DNA from: Distichodus sexfasciatus
Taxonomy: Eukaryota; Chordata; Actinopteri; Characiformes; Distichodontidae
Direction: 5' to 3'
NCBI GenBank assembly: GCA_032718565.1
Contig: JAVGVS010000492.1
Location: forward strand, 124,001 to 188,000
Length of the DNA: 64,000 nucleotides
In this document: piece by piece, positions 34,739 through 45,500 of the stretch
Layout of the letters: every line of letters begins with the position of its first letter
Numbering within the stretch: position 1 is the first letter of the stretch
The notes under the pieces: generated by a model
The model's input: only the letters and a program-made list of their open reading frames with translations
Databases searched by the model: none
What the model was told of the DNA's origin: nothing
Translations under genes and position numbers: made by a program

Positions 34739-37701
34739 TCAAACCGGAGTGGTTTTCCTCGTGGCGGTGCCGCTTTGCAACGAAAAGTCGTCTTCTTTCC
34801 CTGAGTCTGTCTCTGTGAGGTGGTGGTCATCATCTGCCATTGTATTTGTCACATGTTGAATTGCCATTTGGCCAAAGCTCGGTTTGTAGTGCTGGCTCAG
34901 AACTGGTCCGTTCTCCACGTTCTCTAACTTTGCCCCACCGTCAAAATCAAGACCCTTCTCTGGTCCCGCCGGGATCATCGCCGGCAGCAGGCCATTGTCC
35001 GATTTGACGGAGTTGCGCAGCAGTTGTGCCCGGGCGCAGGCGAAGCCGCTGTTGGCGATAACCGAGTTGTGGAAGTGGGCGAAGCTGTGGCCGGACCGGA
35101 TGGAACTGGGATGCGCCAGGGTGGGAGGCGTCCCCGGCAGGTAGCCACGGCCCACCGGGTAAAGAACAAAGTCGTTGGCGAGGTGGGCGGAGCAGGGCTC
35201 AGGGGAGCGCATCTCGAACGGGCGGCATCCACGGTAATGTGAGCGGTAGCTAGAGGAGCGGCGACGCTGCAGGGACGGGTGGGTGTTGGAGCGCAGCGAA
35301 TGCACTCGCAGGGTCCGGTGGGTGTCGATGAAGAGGTGCACGGTCAGAACACCCACGGTCTCAGCAATGATGAAGGACAGCGCGCCGCAGTAGAAGCTCC
35401 AGCCATACCAGTGGCTCCTCTTGGACTCGCTCTGGTTGGGGTCGCCAGCGTTGGAGGAGATGTAGACGATGATGCCGATGATGTTGCTGAGGCCTGGAAC
35501 GGTAACCGTTGTTGAAATGTGAGATTTGGGTACTTCTAGGAAAGAGTCTGGTGCTTATTTTCAGAAAGCGTCTTCATGATTTAACTTCTTATCTAGAGTG
35601 ATGTGGGATGATCCAGAGGTGATAGTGGTCTAGTGGTTAGGATTCTTGCCTCTGGACCAAGAGGTTGTAGCTACAAATCCTACCTCCAGCACTACCAGCA
35701 CCGGGTCCATGAGCACGACCCTTAACCCTTTGAGGAACTTGAACTTGGAGATATTGAAGATTTGACCCCCTAACCTTATGGTCATCAACTCAGGATTTGA
35801 GTTACTCAGACCACTGTAACACCACTGCAAGGTTCTTGGTAAATACTTATCAACAGAGCAACCTGGACTTAGTCCTTCCAAAATCTGTTACGGAAAAAAA
35901 CTTTTTCCTTCAATGAAGTTTTCAGATCTGTCCTGCAGACATTAAGGATAATTTATGAATGGCTTTGAATATAAAACTAGGTTACATCTTTTCATGATAG
36001 CAAATGTTGCTCACATGCACGTGTAGTAGTTAAAAACTGCTTACTGAATTCGACCAGCTGCCGCTTAGATACTCATTTTTCACAGTTAGAGATCTTTCTC
36101 AGCTAAAAGATTGAGTCGCATACCTGCTGAGACGAAGAAAATCCCTGCACTTAGTATGACATTGTGACGGCTCTTGTAGAACTCGCTGGCGGCTACACAA
36201 ACCCCACCGATGAACAGCAGACCCACACTCATGATGGGGAAGAGACTGGAGGCACGAACGGCACCTGAAGAACACATTAAAGAAGATTTTTGCTCAAACT
36301 GCATCTCGCCCTTTTGCAAGATTCGATTTTTAGAGCTCTCTTAGTGACTCTGGCAGAGTTGTAGGCTTTGATAAACAGTGTCACAGATTATACATAGCAG
36401 GCTGTATACTGAGAATATTTTACATTTACAGCATCTAGGCTCTGAGCTTAGTTAAATGCTTAATTAAAGGGACAGTCTTAATGGAGCAACACCTTGGAGT
36501 TAAGTGTCTTGCTCTGGGACCCAGTGGTAGTAGTGCGGGAGGTAGGATAGAACTGGATTTGAACCAACAACCTCTTGGTCCATAGGTGGGCAATATGGTC
36601 AAAATATAATCACAATTTTTCTTCTTTATTGTTCGATCTCAATATTTATCACAATGTAAGATTTTTTTTTAAGACAGAAAAACTTATAAGCATCTTATTA
36701 AGTGATGCTATTGGCAGAATATTTTGTATTCGAGGGTTGTCTTTTCTGCTTTTTGGTATTAGGAACTCTTCTTTTCATGACGTTTGCCCTTTTTTTCTTT
36801 TATTAATTCCCTTTATTTTACTGATGAAATGCAAAAACAACACTTTATTTTTCAGCAATTCTTCATAATTTGATCCAAGTTTATTAAGGTTGTAAATAGA
36901 AAAATTGAAGCTGTAAAATCTTTTACATGCAGTGGAGATAACATTGAACTTGACTTAAATAGGTACATTATTAACAAGGGTTAATTACAGAGATAGGGAG
37001 AAATGGGCCTACGTTAACTTGCCAGTATGGACAAAAATATGATATATTAATAACTATTATTATTACTGTATTAATAACTATAACAACAAATTGTAATGTC
37101 TATGGTGCGTATTGCATGTTATAATAACTCACGAAGCAAATACTCCGCTGCATCTTGTTCATAGTCGGCATCGTCAGGAAAGTGATCGATGTTCTTGCAA
37201 ACACCTGTAAACATGCCTTATGAAACACACACAGACAGTCAGTTAATGGAGCAAAGCTCATTTTCCACATGGCTGCGCTAATGCTATCAAATCATTAACC
37301 ATATCAATATCTAACTCGTCTAATTAGACTTTCTCTTTTCCTCCTTTAATTGCATTCTAATTGTAGATGCTCTTGGGGGAGCCGAGAGTAAACAGAAACA
37401 CACATCACACCTCGACTAGAAGAATGAGAGGAAGAAAGTTCTGGATACTGCATTCTCTAACATACTTTAATATTATCATGTGATTGCGGTGAGCAATATT
37501 ATTATCTAATATTTATTATGGAAAGTTTGTTCCAACTCAAAAACGTGGCCTATAGCGGTGGGGAGTGTTTTTATACAAGTGTTTGATATGTGCGTTCATT
37601 CGTGAGTTCTGTCCATTTTTTGACAGTTTTCCCCCCATGGGCTAACATGGAGCTCAAATTGCGATACTTTACTAAGCTTTACTGCAACTCATTTTCTTGT
37701 C

Positions 37702-37753
<52 letters not shown>

Positions 37754-39312
37754 CAGTACATATATAATTAGCATCTAATGCTCCTAGTGCTTCGTTATTA
37801 TATTTTTTCTTCCTATTAACTTTATATTCCCTTTTAATGCTTTACACTTCCTTAAGTTTAACAGGTAAAAACTAACTCTTTCTGTTATCTCTCTCCCCTT
37901 TTCAAATTTGTTTCCTTTTTTCTCTTTTCAGCACACAGAAGATATGAATTTTCTCCAGGAAATGACCATTCTAGTTAACAGGTTATATTTTTTCTTCATG
38001 TTATTGCTACTTTAATCCTTGGTGCATAACTTTTAAATTCTGATCTCAGTTGTTTGAGTGAGTGTCATTGTGAATGGAACGCAGCCCACAGTGCACCACA
38101 ACCAAATGTGACTGATGAAAAAATGGACAGAACTCGTGAACGAGCGCAAGTATCAAAATGGTGTAGACAAGCACCCCACACCTCTACAGGCCGCACGTTT
38201 TAGAGTTGGAACGAAGTTCCTAACACAAAACCTGTAGGAGGAGTGGCAGTCAGAAAAAGTGGGTGGAATAAAAATCGGATAACAATATGCTTACCGCAGT
38301 TACATAAAAACCTACACATATTTTTTGCTCCTTTAACCCTTTTGCCTATCCAAATATAGCCAGTATTATTTCAGTAGCTTATCTGGCCGCTCAGTTGACC
38401 GCTTTTGGACAGACCCTGGAGCACGTGGACATGTGGTATAGAAATGTGGCCTGGAGTGTCGATGTACAGAATAGATCTCTTCCTCTGTGGTCATAATGCA
38501 GGGTTGTGTGTCAATGTCAACTGATGTAGCCAGCAAGGCGAGACAGGCAGTGATCGTCCAAAAGAGATGGATAAAAGCTGGCGAGTTGGTATTAGAGCTT
38601 GACGATGGCACTCCTGATACTTTAGTTCTTTACTGGTTAAAGAAATAGCTTTTAAAAAACATTTCATAGCTGATTAGAGTTGTCCTGGCTCTACGTTGTT
38701 CTACAGGTTGCTGAATTCAAGGTAATAGGAATAAAAGAGAGGATGAAGGTGTAAAGTAGGTGCTGTACTGTTTCAGATTGACGTATAGCAAATCTGGATG
38801 TTAAAAATAGTTAACTTTGCTCTCACAATCTTCACACTAACAACCACAAACACACACACACATTGAGCGAGCTCTGGCGTATTGACGTCCCTTTAAACAG
38901 GCCGAATGCTTCATTACACTTTCCATTAAAAGAATTGATGTAGAAGTGATATAGGTCACGCTCTGGGAGGGTTGGTCGAAGGGAAAGGGGACACGGGCTG
39001 GTTGAAGGTGAAAAAAAGTACAAGTTAAAAAGCTAAACCTTTCAAATAAGACAGTGGACAGTCAGTCTATTTTTCTTTTTAAATAATAATCTATCAAAAA
39101 ATTGAATTTAAGCAGCAAGTTTCTAAGTGTTTTTTATCCACATGAGGCGTTAAAAATGGATGAGTAATAGAAACCAAAAAGTTAGAATAAAGTAAAAGCA
39201 AAAAGATATGTTCTAACAAAATGTACTTCTTGGGACACTAATAAGAAAAATAATGCAAGGAGAAGAACAGTTAGCATCTTGATGATTATAATGTGTCACC
39301 AAACTATGTTTT

Positions 39313-39350
<38 letters not shown>

Positions 39351-39815
39351 TCCTTTTATTGGGCCTCATTCAGTAATTCAGTAGTTCAAATATTTCAATC
39401 ATATGTAAATAAAAAATGGAAGAAAATCCAATAAGCTAATATTTTGCACAAATGTATTCAAAAATGTGCAAAAGAGGCTTCTGAACATTTGTAGATTCTG
39501 TTCTTAACTAAGAACAAATCACAAGTGAGAAAACATTGGAACATTGGTGAAGAAGCTTTTTCTTCACCTTAAAAATGCTACTTGATACTAGAATATACAT
39601 TTACCTTCCATACAGCACTGGCGCCAGAGACCGGAGTGTGTCAGCACCTCCTCGTTGGTCCGAGTGGTGTCGTTGTCATTGGCGTTCTTGGTGCGACACA
39701 CGCCGGGCGAGTATAGCCAGTAGTCGGTGCCCACGGCGATGGTCATGAGGCTGAAGGCAGCGAAGGCCCCCGCCGTGGTGATCAACATTTGTGCCCCGCG
39801 ATTACAAACCCTCAT
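34739..39815 (-). CDS. cacng3: TARP gamma-3, AMPA-receptor auxiliary subunit
   Basis: Four exons on the minus strand, in order 39605-39815, 37133-37204, 36124-36264 and 34739-35493; phases join exactly, giving 392 residues. It is a claudin-fold, four-span membrane protein that controls trafficking and gating of AMPA receptors at synapses. Exon 1 encodes span 1 (MLITTAGAFAAFSLMTIAVG) and the claudin signature GLWRQCC. Exon 2 encodes GVCKNIDHFPDDADYEQDAA. Exon 3 holds span 2 and most of span 3. Exon 4 holds GLSNIIGIIVYIS, span 4 (SFIIAETVGVLTVHLF) and the tail, ending RKTTPV, a class I PDZ ligand for PSD-95-type scaffolds. The GVCRTK...NEEV loop and the DYEQDAAEYLLR segment favour gamma-3 over gamma-2, -4 or -8, as does the neighbouring prkcb. 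The tail (about 205 residues) is longer than mammalian gamma-3 and does not resemble what I recall of it. Confidence 0.93.
35615..35850 (+). mobile_element. tRNA-derived SINE in cacng3 intron 3
   Basis: Head GTGGTCTAGTGGTTAGGATT (A box) and GTAGCTACAAATCC (degraded B box), then a body with CACGACCCTTAACCC and ending near CTTGGTAAATACTT. Same family as the heads at 41165-41490; a reversed relic lies at about 36505-36590. Confidence 0.65.
37703..37752 (+). repeat. (TATC)n microsatellite in cacng3 intron 1
   Basis: Twelve or so uninterrupted CTAT/TATC units. It lies in the first intron of cacng3 and creates a spurious Leu-Ser-Ile-Tyr open frame. Confidence 0.95.
39316..39349 (+). repeat. (TAA)n microsatellite in cacng3 intron 1
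   Basis: Eleven ATA/TAA units about 250 bases after the exon 1 donor of cacng3. Confidence 0.95.
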
Positions 39816-40754
39816 GGTTCAGGGCAGCCCACGCTCCTGTACCTGCAAACCATCCTCTAATTTCACATTGTTCGCCTTCATGCTCAAATTCGGCCAGCAG
39901 CGGTGAACTTTAACGTCCGTTCATCCTCAGTTAGAAAATAACCATAAACAAGGCACAGTTTCCTCATGTTTCGACCTACTCAAAACTTGTCTACCTCAGT
40001 ATTAAAGCATCTTTTCTATTTTCGTTCACGTTTCCTACACCAACCCGTGCCTAATTCCCTTTTGGTTCCGTTGTTCTTTTTGGTTCCAAATCAATATGAA
40101 GATCACTGAGCATTATGCTCGGCAGTGTTGATCAGTTCTTCACCAACTTTTCTCCAAAATACTTCTTAGCCAGATCTGTCCCGCTTCAGGAATGCAAGTT
40201 AACGTATTAATTTCCAGGGGAGAAGCTGATGTATGTTCACTCTCACAGGCTGCAGGACTAACTTTGCCCAGCTGTGAGTTTCAGGTCACTTCACTTCTAG
40301 ACTGACCACTCCCTCTCTAGTGGTTCGATAGTATGAATGAAAAAGGTCCTGTGCTGATTCAGACCAACTGTTTTTACACTTGCAAACATTAGAAATGCGC
40401 CAGGTGTTCCATGCACCTACATACTGTTATGTGCATTTTTATAATAGTTTAATAATGGTTTTTAGGTTGACCGTATGCCTGACTGTTTCAGATTTTTGTT
40501 CGATGGAAGTTGTGTTGTTGTTTATGATTACAATTTTAGTGGTTGCCTCTGATGACATCTGTCTCTGATTCAAAACATTGTTCTGAGGTCTTTTTTCTGT
40601 TGCTTAACTATCTGCTGTAGTGCTTAAAGATTAGAAGCAGCTCTACTCTTAAGCGTTTATTGTCAGGTTTATATGCAAATCAGGCTAATTGAAGAGAGGG
40701 TAAACGCAGAGTAAACTCGGCATAGTAAGAGTGCAAGTCGTACATATAACCATT
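39816..40754. other. Upstream region of cacng3, no gene seen
   Basis: Probable 5' UTR and promoter side of cacng3 on the minus strand. AT-rich text without CpG clustering or a clear TATA box; no exon is supported. Confidence 0.35.
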
Positions 40755-40925
40755 ACCTGCAGTTAGACGTGGTATTGCATCTAAGGCTAAGCAGGTTGGG
40801 TTCTGAGATCAGTTAGGTAAGCTGGTTGCTGCTGTTAGAGGTGTTGGTTCAAGAGGTAGGTGCCACTTTGTGGTCTGTGTGGATCCAATGCCTAGTGCAG
40901 TGACTGGAACTGAAGCAAGAGATTA
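40755..40925 (+). mobile_element. 5S-rRNA-derived SINE (SINE3-like) relic
   Basis: Contains ATCTAAGGCTAAGCAGGTTG, very close to the 5S rRNA internal promoter A box (AAGCTAAGCAGG). Downstream come GCTGGTTGCTGCTGTTAGAG and TTTGTGGTCTGTGTGGATCC with CAATGCC...GTGCAGTGAC, the body of fish SINE3-type elements. It is degraded and is not a functional 5S gene. Confidence 0.65.
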
Positions 40926-41164
40926 GAGCAGAGCGCCAATCTCACGTTAAACAATGGAAGTCTGGGTGAGATTATCTGCTAAATACCAAAAATAAACATG
41001 TAATGTTCTGAGCTCATAAATGGTACTGGATATCTTTCTCTAAAGAGTTGGGTAGAAGACAGATGTCTGATAAAATCGTGTAAATCTGGGTTGGCTTTAT
41101 TGGTATATCGTCTGTGGGCCAAAAAGAATGGCTGAACGTTCAATGTTAAATGTTAAGTTTCTGG

Positions 41165-41490
41165 CTTTAGAAGCTAGTAGTACGATGCTCACCTTTGGAC
41201 CAAGAGGTTGTAGGTTCAAATCCTACATCCAGAACATGGGTGTTGGTGATGTAGTGGTTAGGACACTTGCATATGGAATAAGAATTTGTGAGTTTGAATC
41301 TTACATCTAGGACATGATGGTGATGGTGGTTAGGACTCTCACATCTGGAATAAGAGGTTATAAGTTTGAATCCTACCTCCAGCACTACCATCACTGGGTC
41401 ACTGACCAAGACACTTAACCCCAAGTTGCTCTCAGGGAGGTTTTCCAGTAATTACTCTTTATAAGAGTTTCTGCTAAATACTTTGTAAAT
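41165..41490 (+). mobile_element. SINE with three tandem tRNA-like heads
   Basis: Three successive A-box/B-box units occur: B boxes GGTTCAAATCC (about 41213), AGTTTGAATCT (about 41290) and AGTTTGAATCC (about 41364). Units two and three each begin with a GTAGTGGTTAGGAC or GGTGGTTAGGACT A box. Only the last unit is followed by the body (ACACTTAACCCCAAGTTGCT, then TTTCTGCTAAATACTTTGTAAATG). Confidence 0.75.
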
Positions 41491-41554
41491 GATCTAACAC
41501 GCTTTGGATGGGTGTACAAAATCATAAGTATGAAAATGAGATTGGGTTACTACC

Positions 41555-42200
41555 AAAATATCTCTGCCATCACCAGAGAGAGAGAGAGAGAGTGTCTCCT
41601 CCCTCCTCCACTCTTTCTGTTTGGAGAGAGGATTGGTTGATCACTGCCACTGCTACCAGTGTATTGCTCTTCAACATGGAACGATATGCAAAAATTAGTT
41701 CCTTTCTCCGACTTGCCCTGCTTATAGGGGTGAACTACATCACGAGGGCAGTTTCAGCTTCGATGTGCTAAGCGTTATTGACCTGCGGCATAGAGCCTGA
41801 AAACAGTGCTAGTCTCTGGTTGTTCAGTGATGTTGAAGTGGTGTTAACTAACTCTACTGTGATGCTGGCGTGACAGAACCTGCCCTTAAATTCCCAAATG
41901 GTGATGTTTTTTAAATCTTGTGTGCTCAAAGTATTTATCACGTGCACACAAGGTAAATATCTCATGGAAACCAGTCAAGTACCTTGTGAGCACAAATCAA
42001 TTATCTTGTGCAAACAAGTGTTTTAAATTATATTACTGCTTTAAGTTAATTAATTTGTGGGAGGTTTAGTCTTAATTTTATCTTGAATGTCTTGTGGGAA
42101 CAAGTTAAGTATATCTTTTGTCTCATCAGAACAAATTAAGTATCCTAATTATCTTGTGGGCACAAGTATCTTAATTATTTTATGCGCACAAGTTAACTAT
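41555..42200. repeat. Duplicated block, copy A
   Basis: Copy A is contiguous: AAAATATCTCTGCCATCACC, a (GA)n run, TTTCTGTTTGGAGAGAG, then CTGCCACTGCTACCAGTG and a long AT-rich tail of TCTTGTG..CACAAGT words. The same text is found in two separate pieces at 43567-43640 and 45425-46033. The tail consists of diverged tandem units of about 30 bases (CTTAATTATCTTGTGGG-CACAAGT). Confidence 0.8.
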
Positions 42201-42229
42201 TAGGTTACTGTCTCTTTAAGAACAGCAGC

Positions 42230-42562
42230 GCCGTGGTGGAGTTGGATCACGTTAGAGCTCCTTTTCTCTGATTGGCTCACATTTCTTTTGTCCTCCAATC
42301 ACATGCCACAGAGGGGTTGTGGGCGGGGTGAAGGCTGTGGGACGTCACTCGCCATCAGAAGGGTTGGGAGCCGGCGGCAGCAGTTAGCCGTGTGGCGTGT
42401 GAGTTTTGGAGTTTTTGCAGCGGTTTAACGAAGTATAATCTGTTCATTCATTTCAGTTAAATGGGAACAACGTTTTCCTTTTCAGCCGCTGATGGACTGC
42501 ACATTTTAAAGGGAAAAGTGGATTAAGTTAAGAAGAAAGCTCTTGGAAACTCAACTTTGCAG
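42230..42562 (+). promoter_or_regulatory. Promoter-like GC/CCAAT region with CRE motif
   Basis: Compact cluster of promoter words in otherwise AT-rich DNA: GATTGGCTC and CCAATCAC (CCAAT boxes in both orientations), GGGCGGGG (Sp1-like), GGGACGTCACTC (a full CRE, ACGTCA) and a GCCGGCGGCAG start region. It leads into an ATG and a strong donor at 42588 on the + strand. It lies between duplicated blocks A and B and 2.4 kb from the start of cacng3, which is divergent, so a second cacng3 promoter is the alternative. Confidence 0.55.
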
Positions 42563-45500
42563 ATGGGGGCGGCTCCCATGTTTTTGCGTGAGTAAAATTC
42601 ATTTTTGTATTGCAACAAAAACAGTCAGACAGAACAGTGATTGTGTTGAGGTAACAAGATGCTGTATTTAAATTTCTTTTATTTAAATTTAAATATCATT
42701 CCTTTTATTGAAGTGCATAAGGTGCGAAGTAGAACTTTTTTTTTTTGGTTAATTTGCGCTTCTTAATTAATCTAAATTTTGAGTTGTGTCTTTAAAGGAA
42801 TTGCACTGCTCTGCATCTTTTTATCTATTTAAATGTCTCATGTATTATTTTAAGCACAATTCCTGTATGTAGGGAATGCCTCTAATATACCAAAAGACAC
42901 GAGAATAATTGTAATCAGACTACTTTCAGCTTCTCCCGTTAGGGGTCGCCATGTTATATACTGTTAATTAATTAATTATTCAGTTAATTTATTCATTAAT
43001 TCAAACTATTCATTAATAGTTTGCTTTAAACTTAATTGTTATCGGAATTATTAAGTTAAATTAATATTAACACTCAAATGATTGACATTGTGCTTGTTGT
43101 TACCATTTAGATTGTTTTGATGAATTTGAATAATTACCTAAATAAGCAGTTTCTGATCAAAAATGCATTATACTCGAAAATTTTGATAAAGTTTGTTTAT
43201 AGATGTTTCTGCACGTAATATATGATCAGCTGTTAAAATGTGAGTTATTGCATTAAGTGGCTAAATTATGACAGGCTATAAGAGGCAGTGACAATCTTAA
43301 TCTTTGTGATTAAAATCGGTAACTACGTTTTATTGTAAGTTTTAAAAAAAGGGGGGGAAGAGGGATGCAGTTGAAAGAACAGTGATGAATAGTGTCTTTA
43401 TGACAAGTTTAACTAATGAGTTCAAGTATGAAGAAGATTGTCTATGTCTTTATCTATCTGGAAAACATTTTTCTAAATGGAAAGTAAAATGATGCAAAGA
43501 AAGACAGACACAAGCCTTGTTGGAAACTTCACTTTTAATGTCCTACACACAGAGTAAGGAACATGCAAAATATCTCTGCCATCACCAGAGAGAGAGAGTG
43601 TGTCTCATCCACTCCTCCTGCTTTCTGTTTGGAGAGAGAGTTGGTTCGTCCATTTGTCTTGCATAGTAAAAGTCCTCGATGTGGCCGGGGTTGGAACGGG
43701 AAGCCCTTTGTAGCAGTTTGCTCGTTTAAAGTTAGATAGACTCGATCTCCGAGCCCACAACCAGCAAGGTATTATCTGTGGAAAACCCCAGTTTTCTGAT
43801 GCATGTGTCAAACTTTCAAGAAAAGTAAACCGAAATTTGTTTCTCATTGTCTTCTTTTTAAATTCATAAAACGTTAATCAGTAAAATCCTTTCTAGAGAC
43901 TCATTTTCCGACCCCCAGAATTTCCCATATTTATCTTTTGTGAATCATTCCCCCGTTTCACTGCTCCTTTCTTCAAATATAGTAGGAAACCTTTTGTTTA
44001 AATCATCACCAGTTACATGATCACACAATGCTCTTATATGGAAGACTAGAATGCATATATCTCTCTATGATGCTAGAAATATGTACAAAAGGCTATGAAA
44101 CGGGGACATTATCTAACAGCACAACCCTCTTAAGGATCTATAGCTACAACAGATCCGACCACCATATCGACACGTTTGGTATATAGAGAAACACTGAGGG
44201 TTTTTAAAAAAGAGCAGACGCTCTATCAGGCATGCATAGGGCGAGCTACGACTCCCTTTCCAAAACTCGGACACACACACACACATATAGAGACACAGGG
44301 GCTGGAGGTAACTGCAACACCACAGTTCACACTGCCTACTCTTACACGCTAGGGTTAGAGAGAGTGGCGCTGTGTGGAATTCTGGGCAAATCAGGTGTCT
44401 AATGGGAAATGACTTGGTTTCTGCTCTTTAAGTAGTGAAGATTTGAGCAGGATTTTGTTTGAAAGAAAGTGGAGGTGAAGATAAATGAGGCTCATGGGAA
44501 CGTGGTACTAACTTAAAATAAAATTAGGGCGCTATGCGATATGACCACAGTAGCCACAATATTATCCAAAAATATTTGGACATCATTTTTCTTGCATTTA
44601 AACACTTTGGTTGCGTCCAGCAGAACTCTGAGGGTTGAAATGACACGTGGAGTGATGTTTCATAGACTGTATCTTTAAATTGCTATAGTTTCATTAGCTA
44701 ATTACAATAGAAGTACAATAGAGATCAATAAAATTCAATCTTTTATTACTTATGTATTTATTATATATTCAGTACCTGATATTAAATAACATTTTCTTAC
44801 TGTTTTTCTTGAATTAAAATGTTCAAGAAAAATTATTGAATTAATGAACTAAAATTAAATTATTTTAGCTCTGGCTCTCTTTGTCTTTTCCAACCTTTTT
44901 CCTCAGCAGACTTTACTGTTTCAACCTCAACAAATATTCAAACCTGTCAGATAGAATTGTAAAGTCTAGATTCTCACTGTCAGTGTGTCATTTCAAGTAA
45001 AAACTAATACATAATAAGATTATAAAGTTTCAAGGTACAGTCTGGTCTTAAGCTCCACTCATGACAGAAATATGGCACTTTTAGGGAAGAAATGTGAAAT
45101 GTAGGAAAGTAGAAACAGTTCTACAAAAATAGGTGAAAATGTAAAGAATTGCGCTTTAAAAGTAGTGTGAATTAAGATAAGAAGCTAATTTCACACACAC
45201 TTCTAAGACAGTTTTATAGTCATTAATATGTAAAACTAGGAAGTCTACAGATTTCATCTATAACCACAAACGTCTGCACTGCTTTTTAAGTGTGTTCTGT
45301 AATGATGAAGCCTCTGTGAGTTTTATGACGTCAAGTTTCACTTCATCTAGCCACGTTTAAGCACACAAGCTCATCGCTACGTTGGTGGCTCTACTGCATT
45401 GTGTTCTCTAACTTCTGTTTTTAGGACTGCCACTGCTACCAGTGTATTGCTCTTCAACATCGTTTGATATGCAAAAATTAGCTCGTTTCTCAAAACTTGC

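Noticed and set aside
38366..38611. 81-codon minus-strand frame with a hydrophobic stretch, possible secreted peptide in cacng3 intron 1
   Set aside because: A hydrophobic segment exists, but no known hormone motif, no clear promoter and no conservation evidence; too weak to call.
41165..41490. Possible tRNA genes (A and B boxes)
   Set aside because: The units lack a foldable cloverleaf and sit in SINE context with a shared body; the same holds for the B boxes at 6600, 15580, 35670 and 53070.
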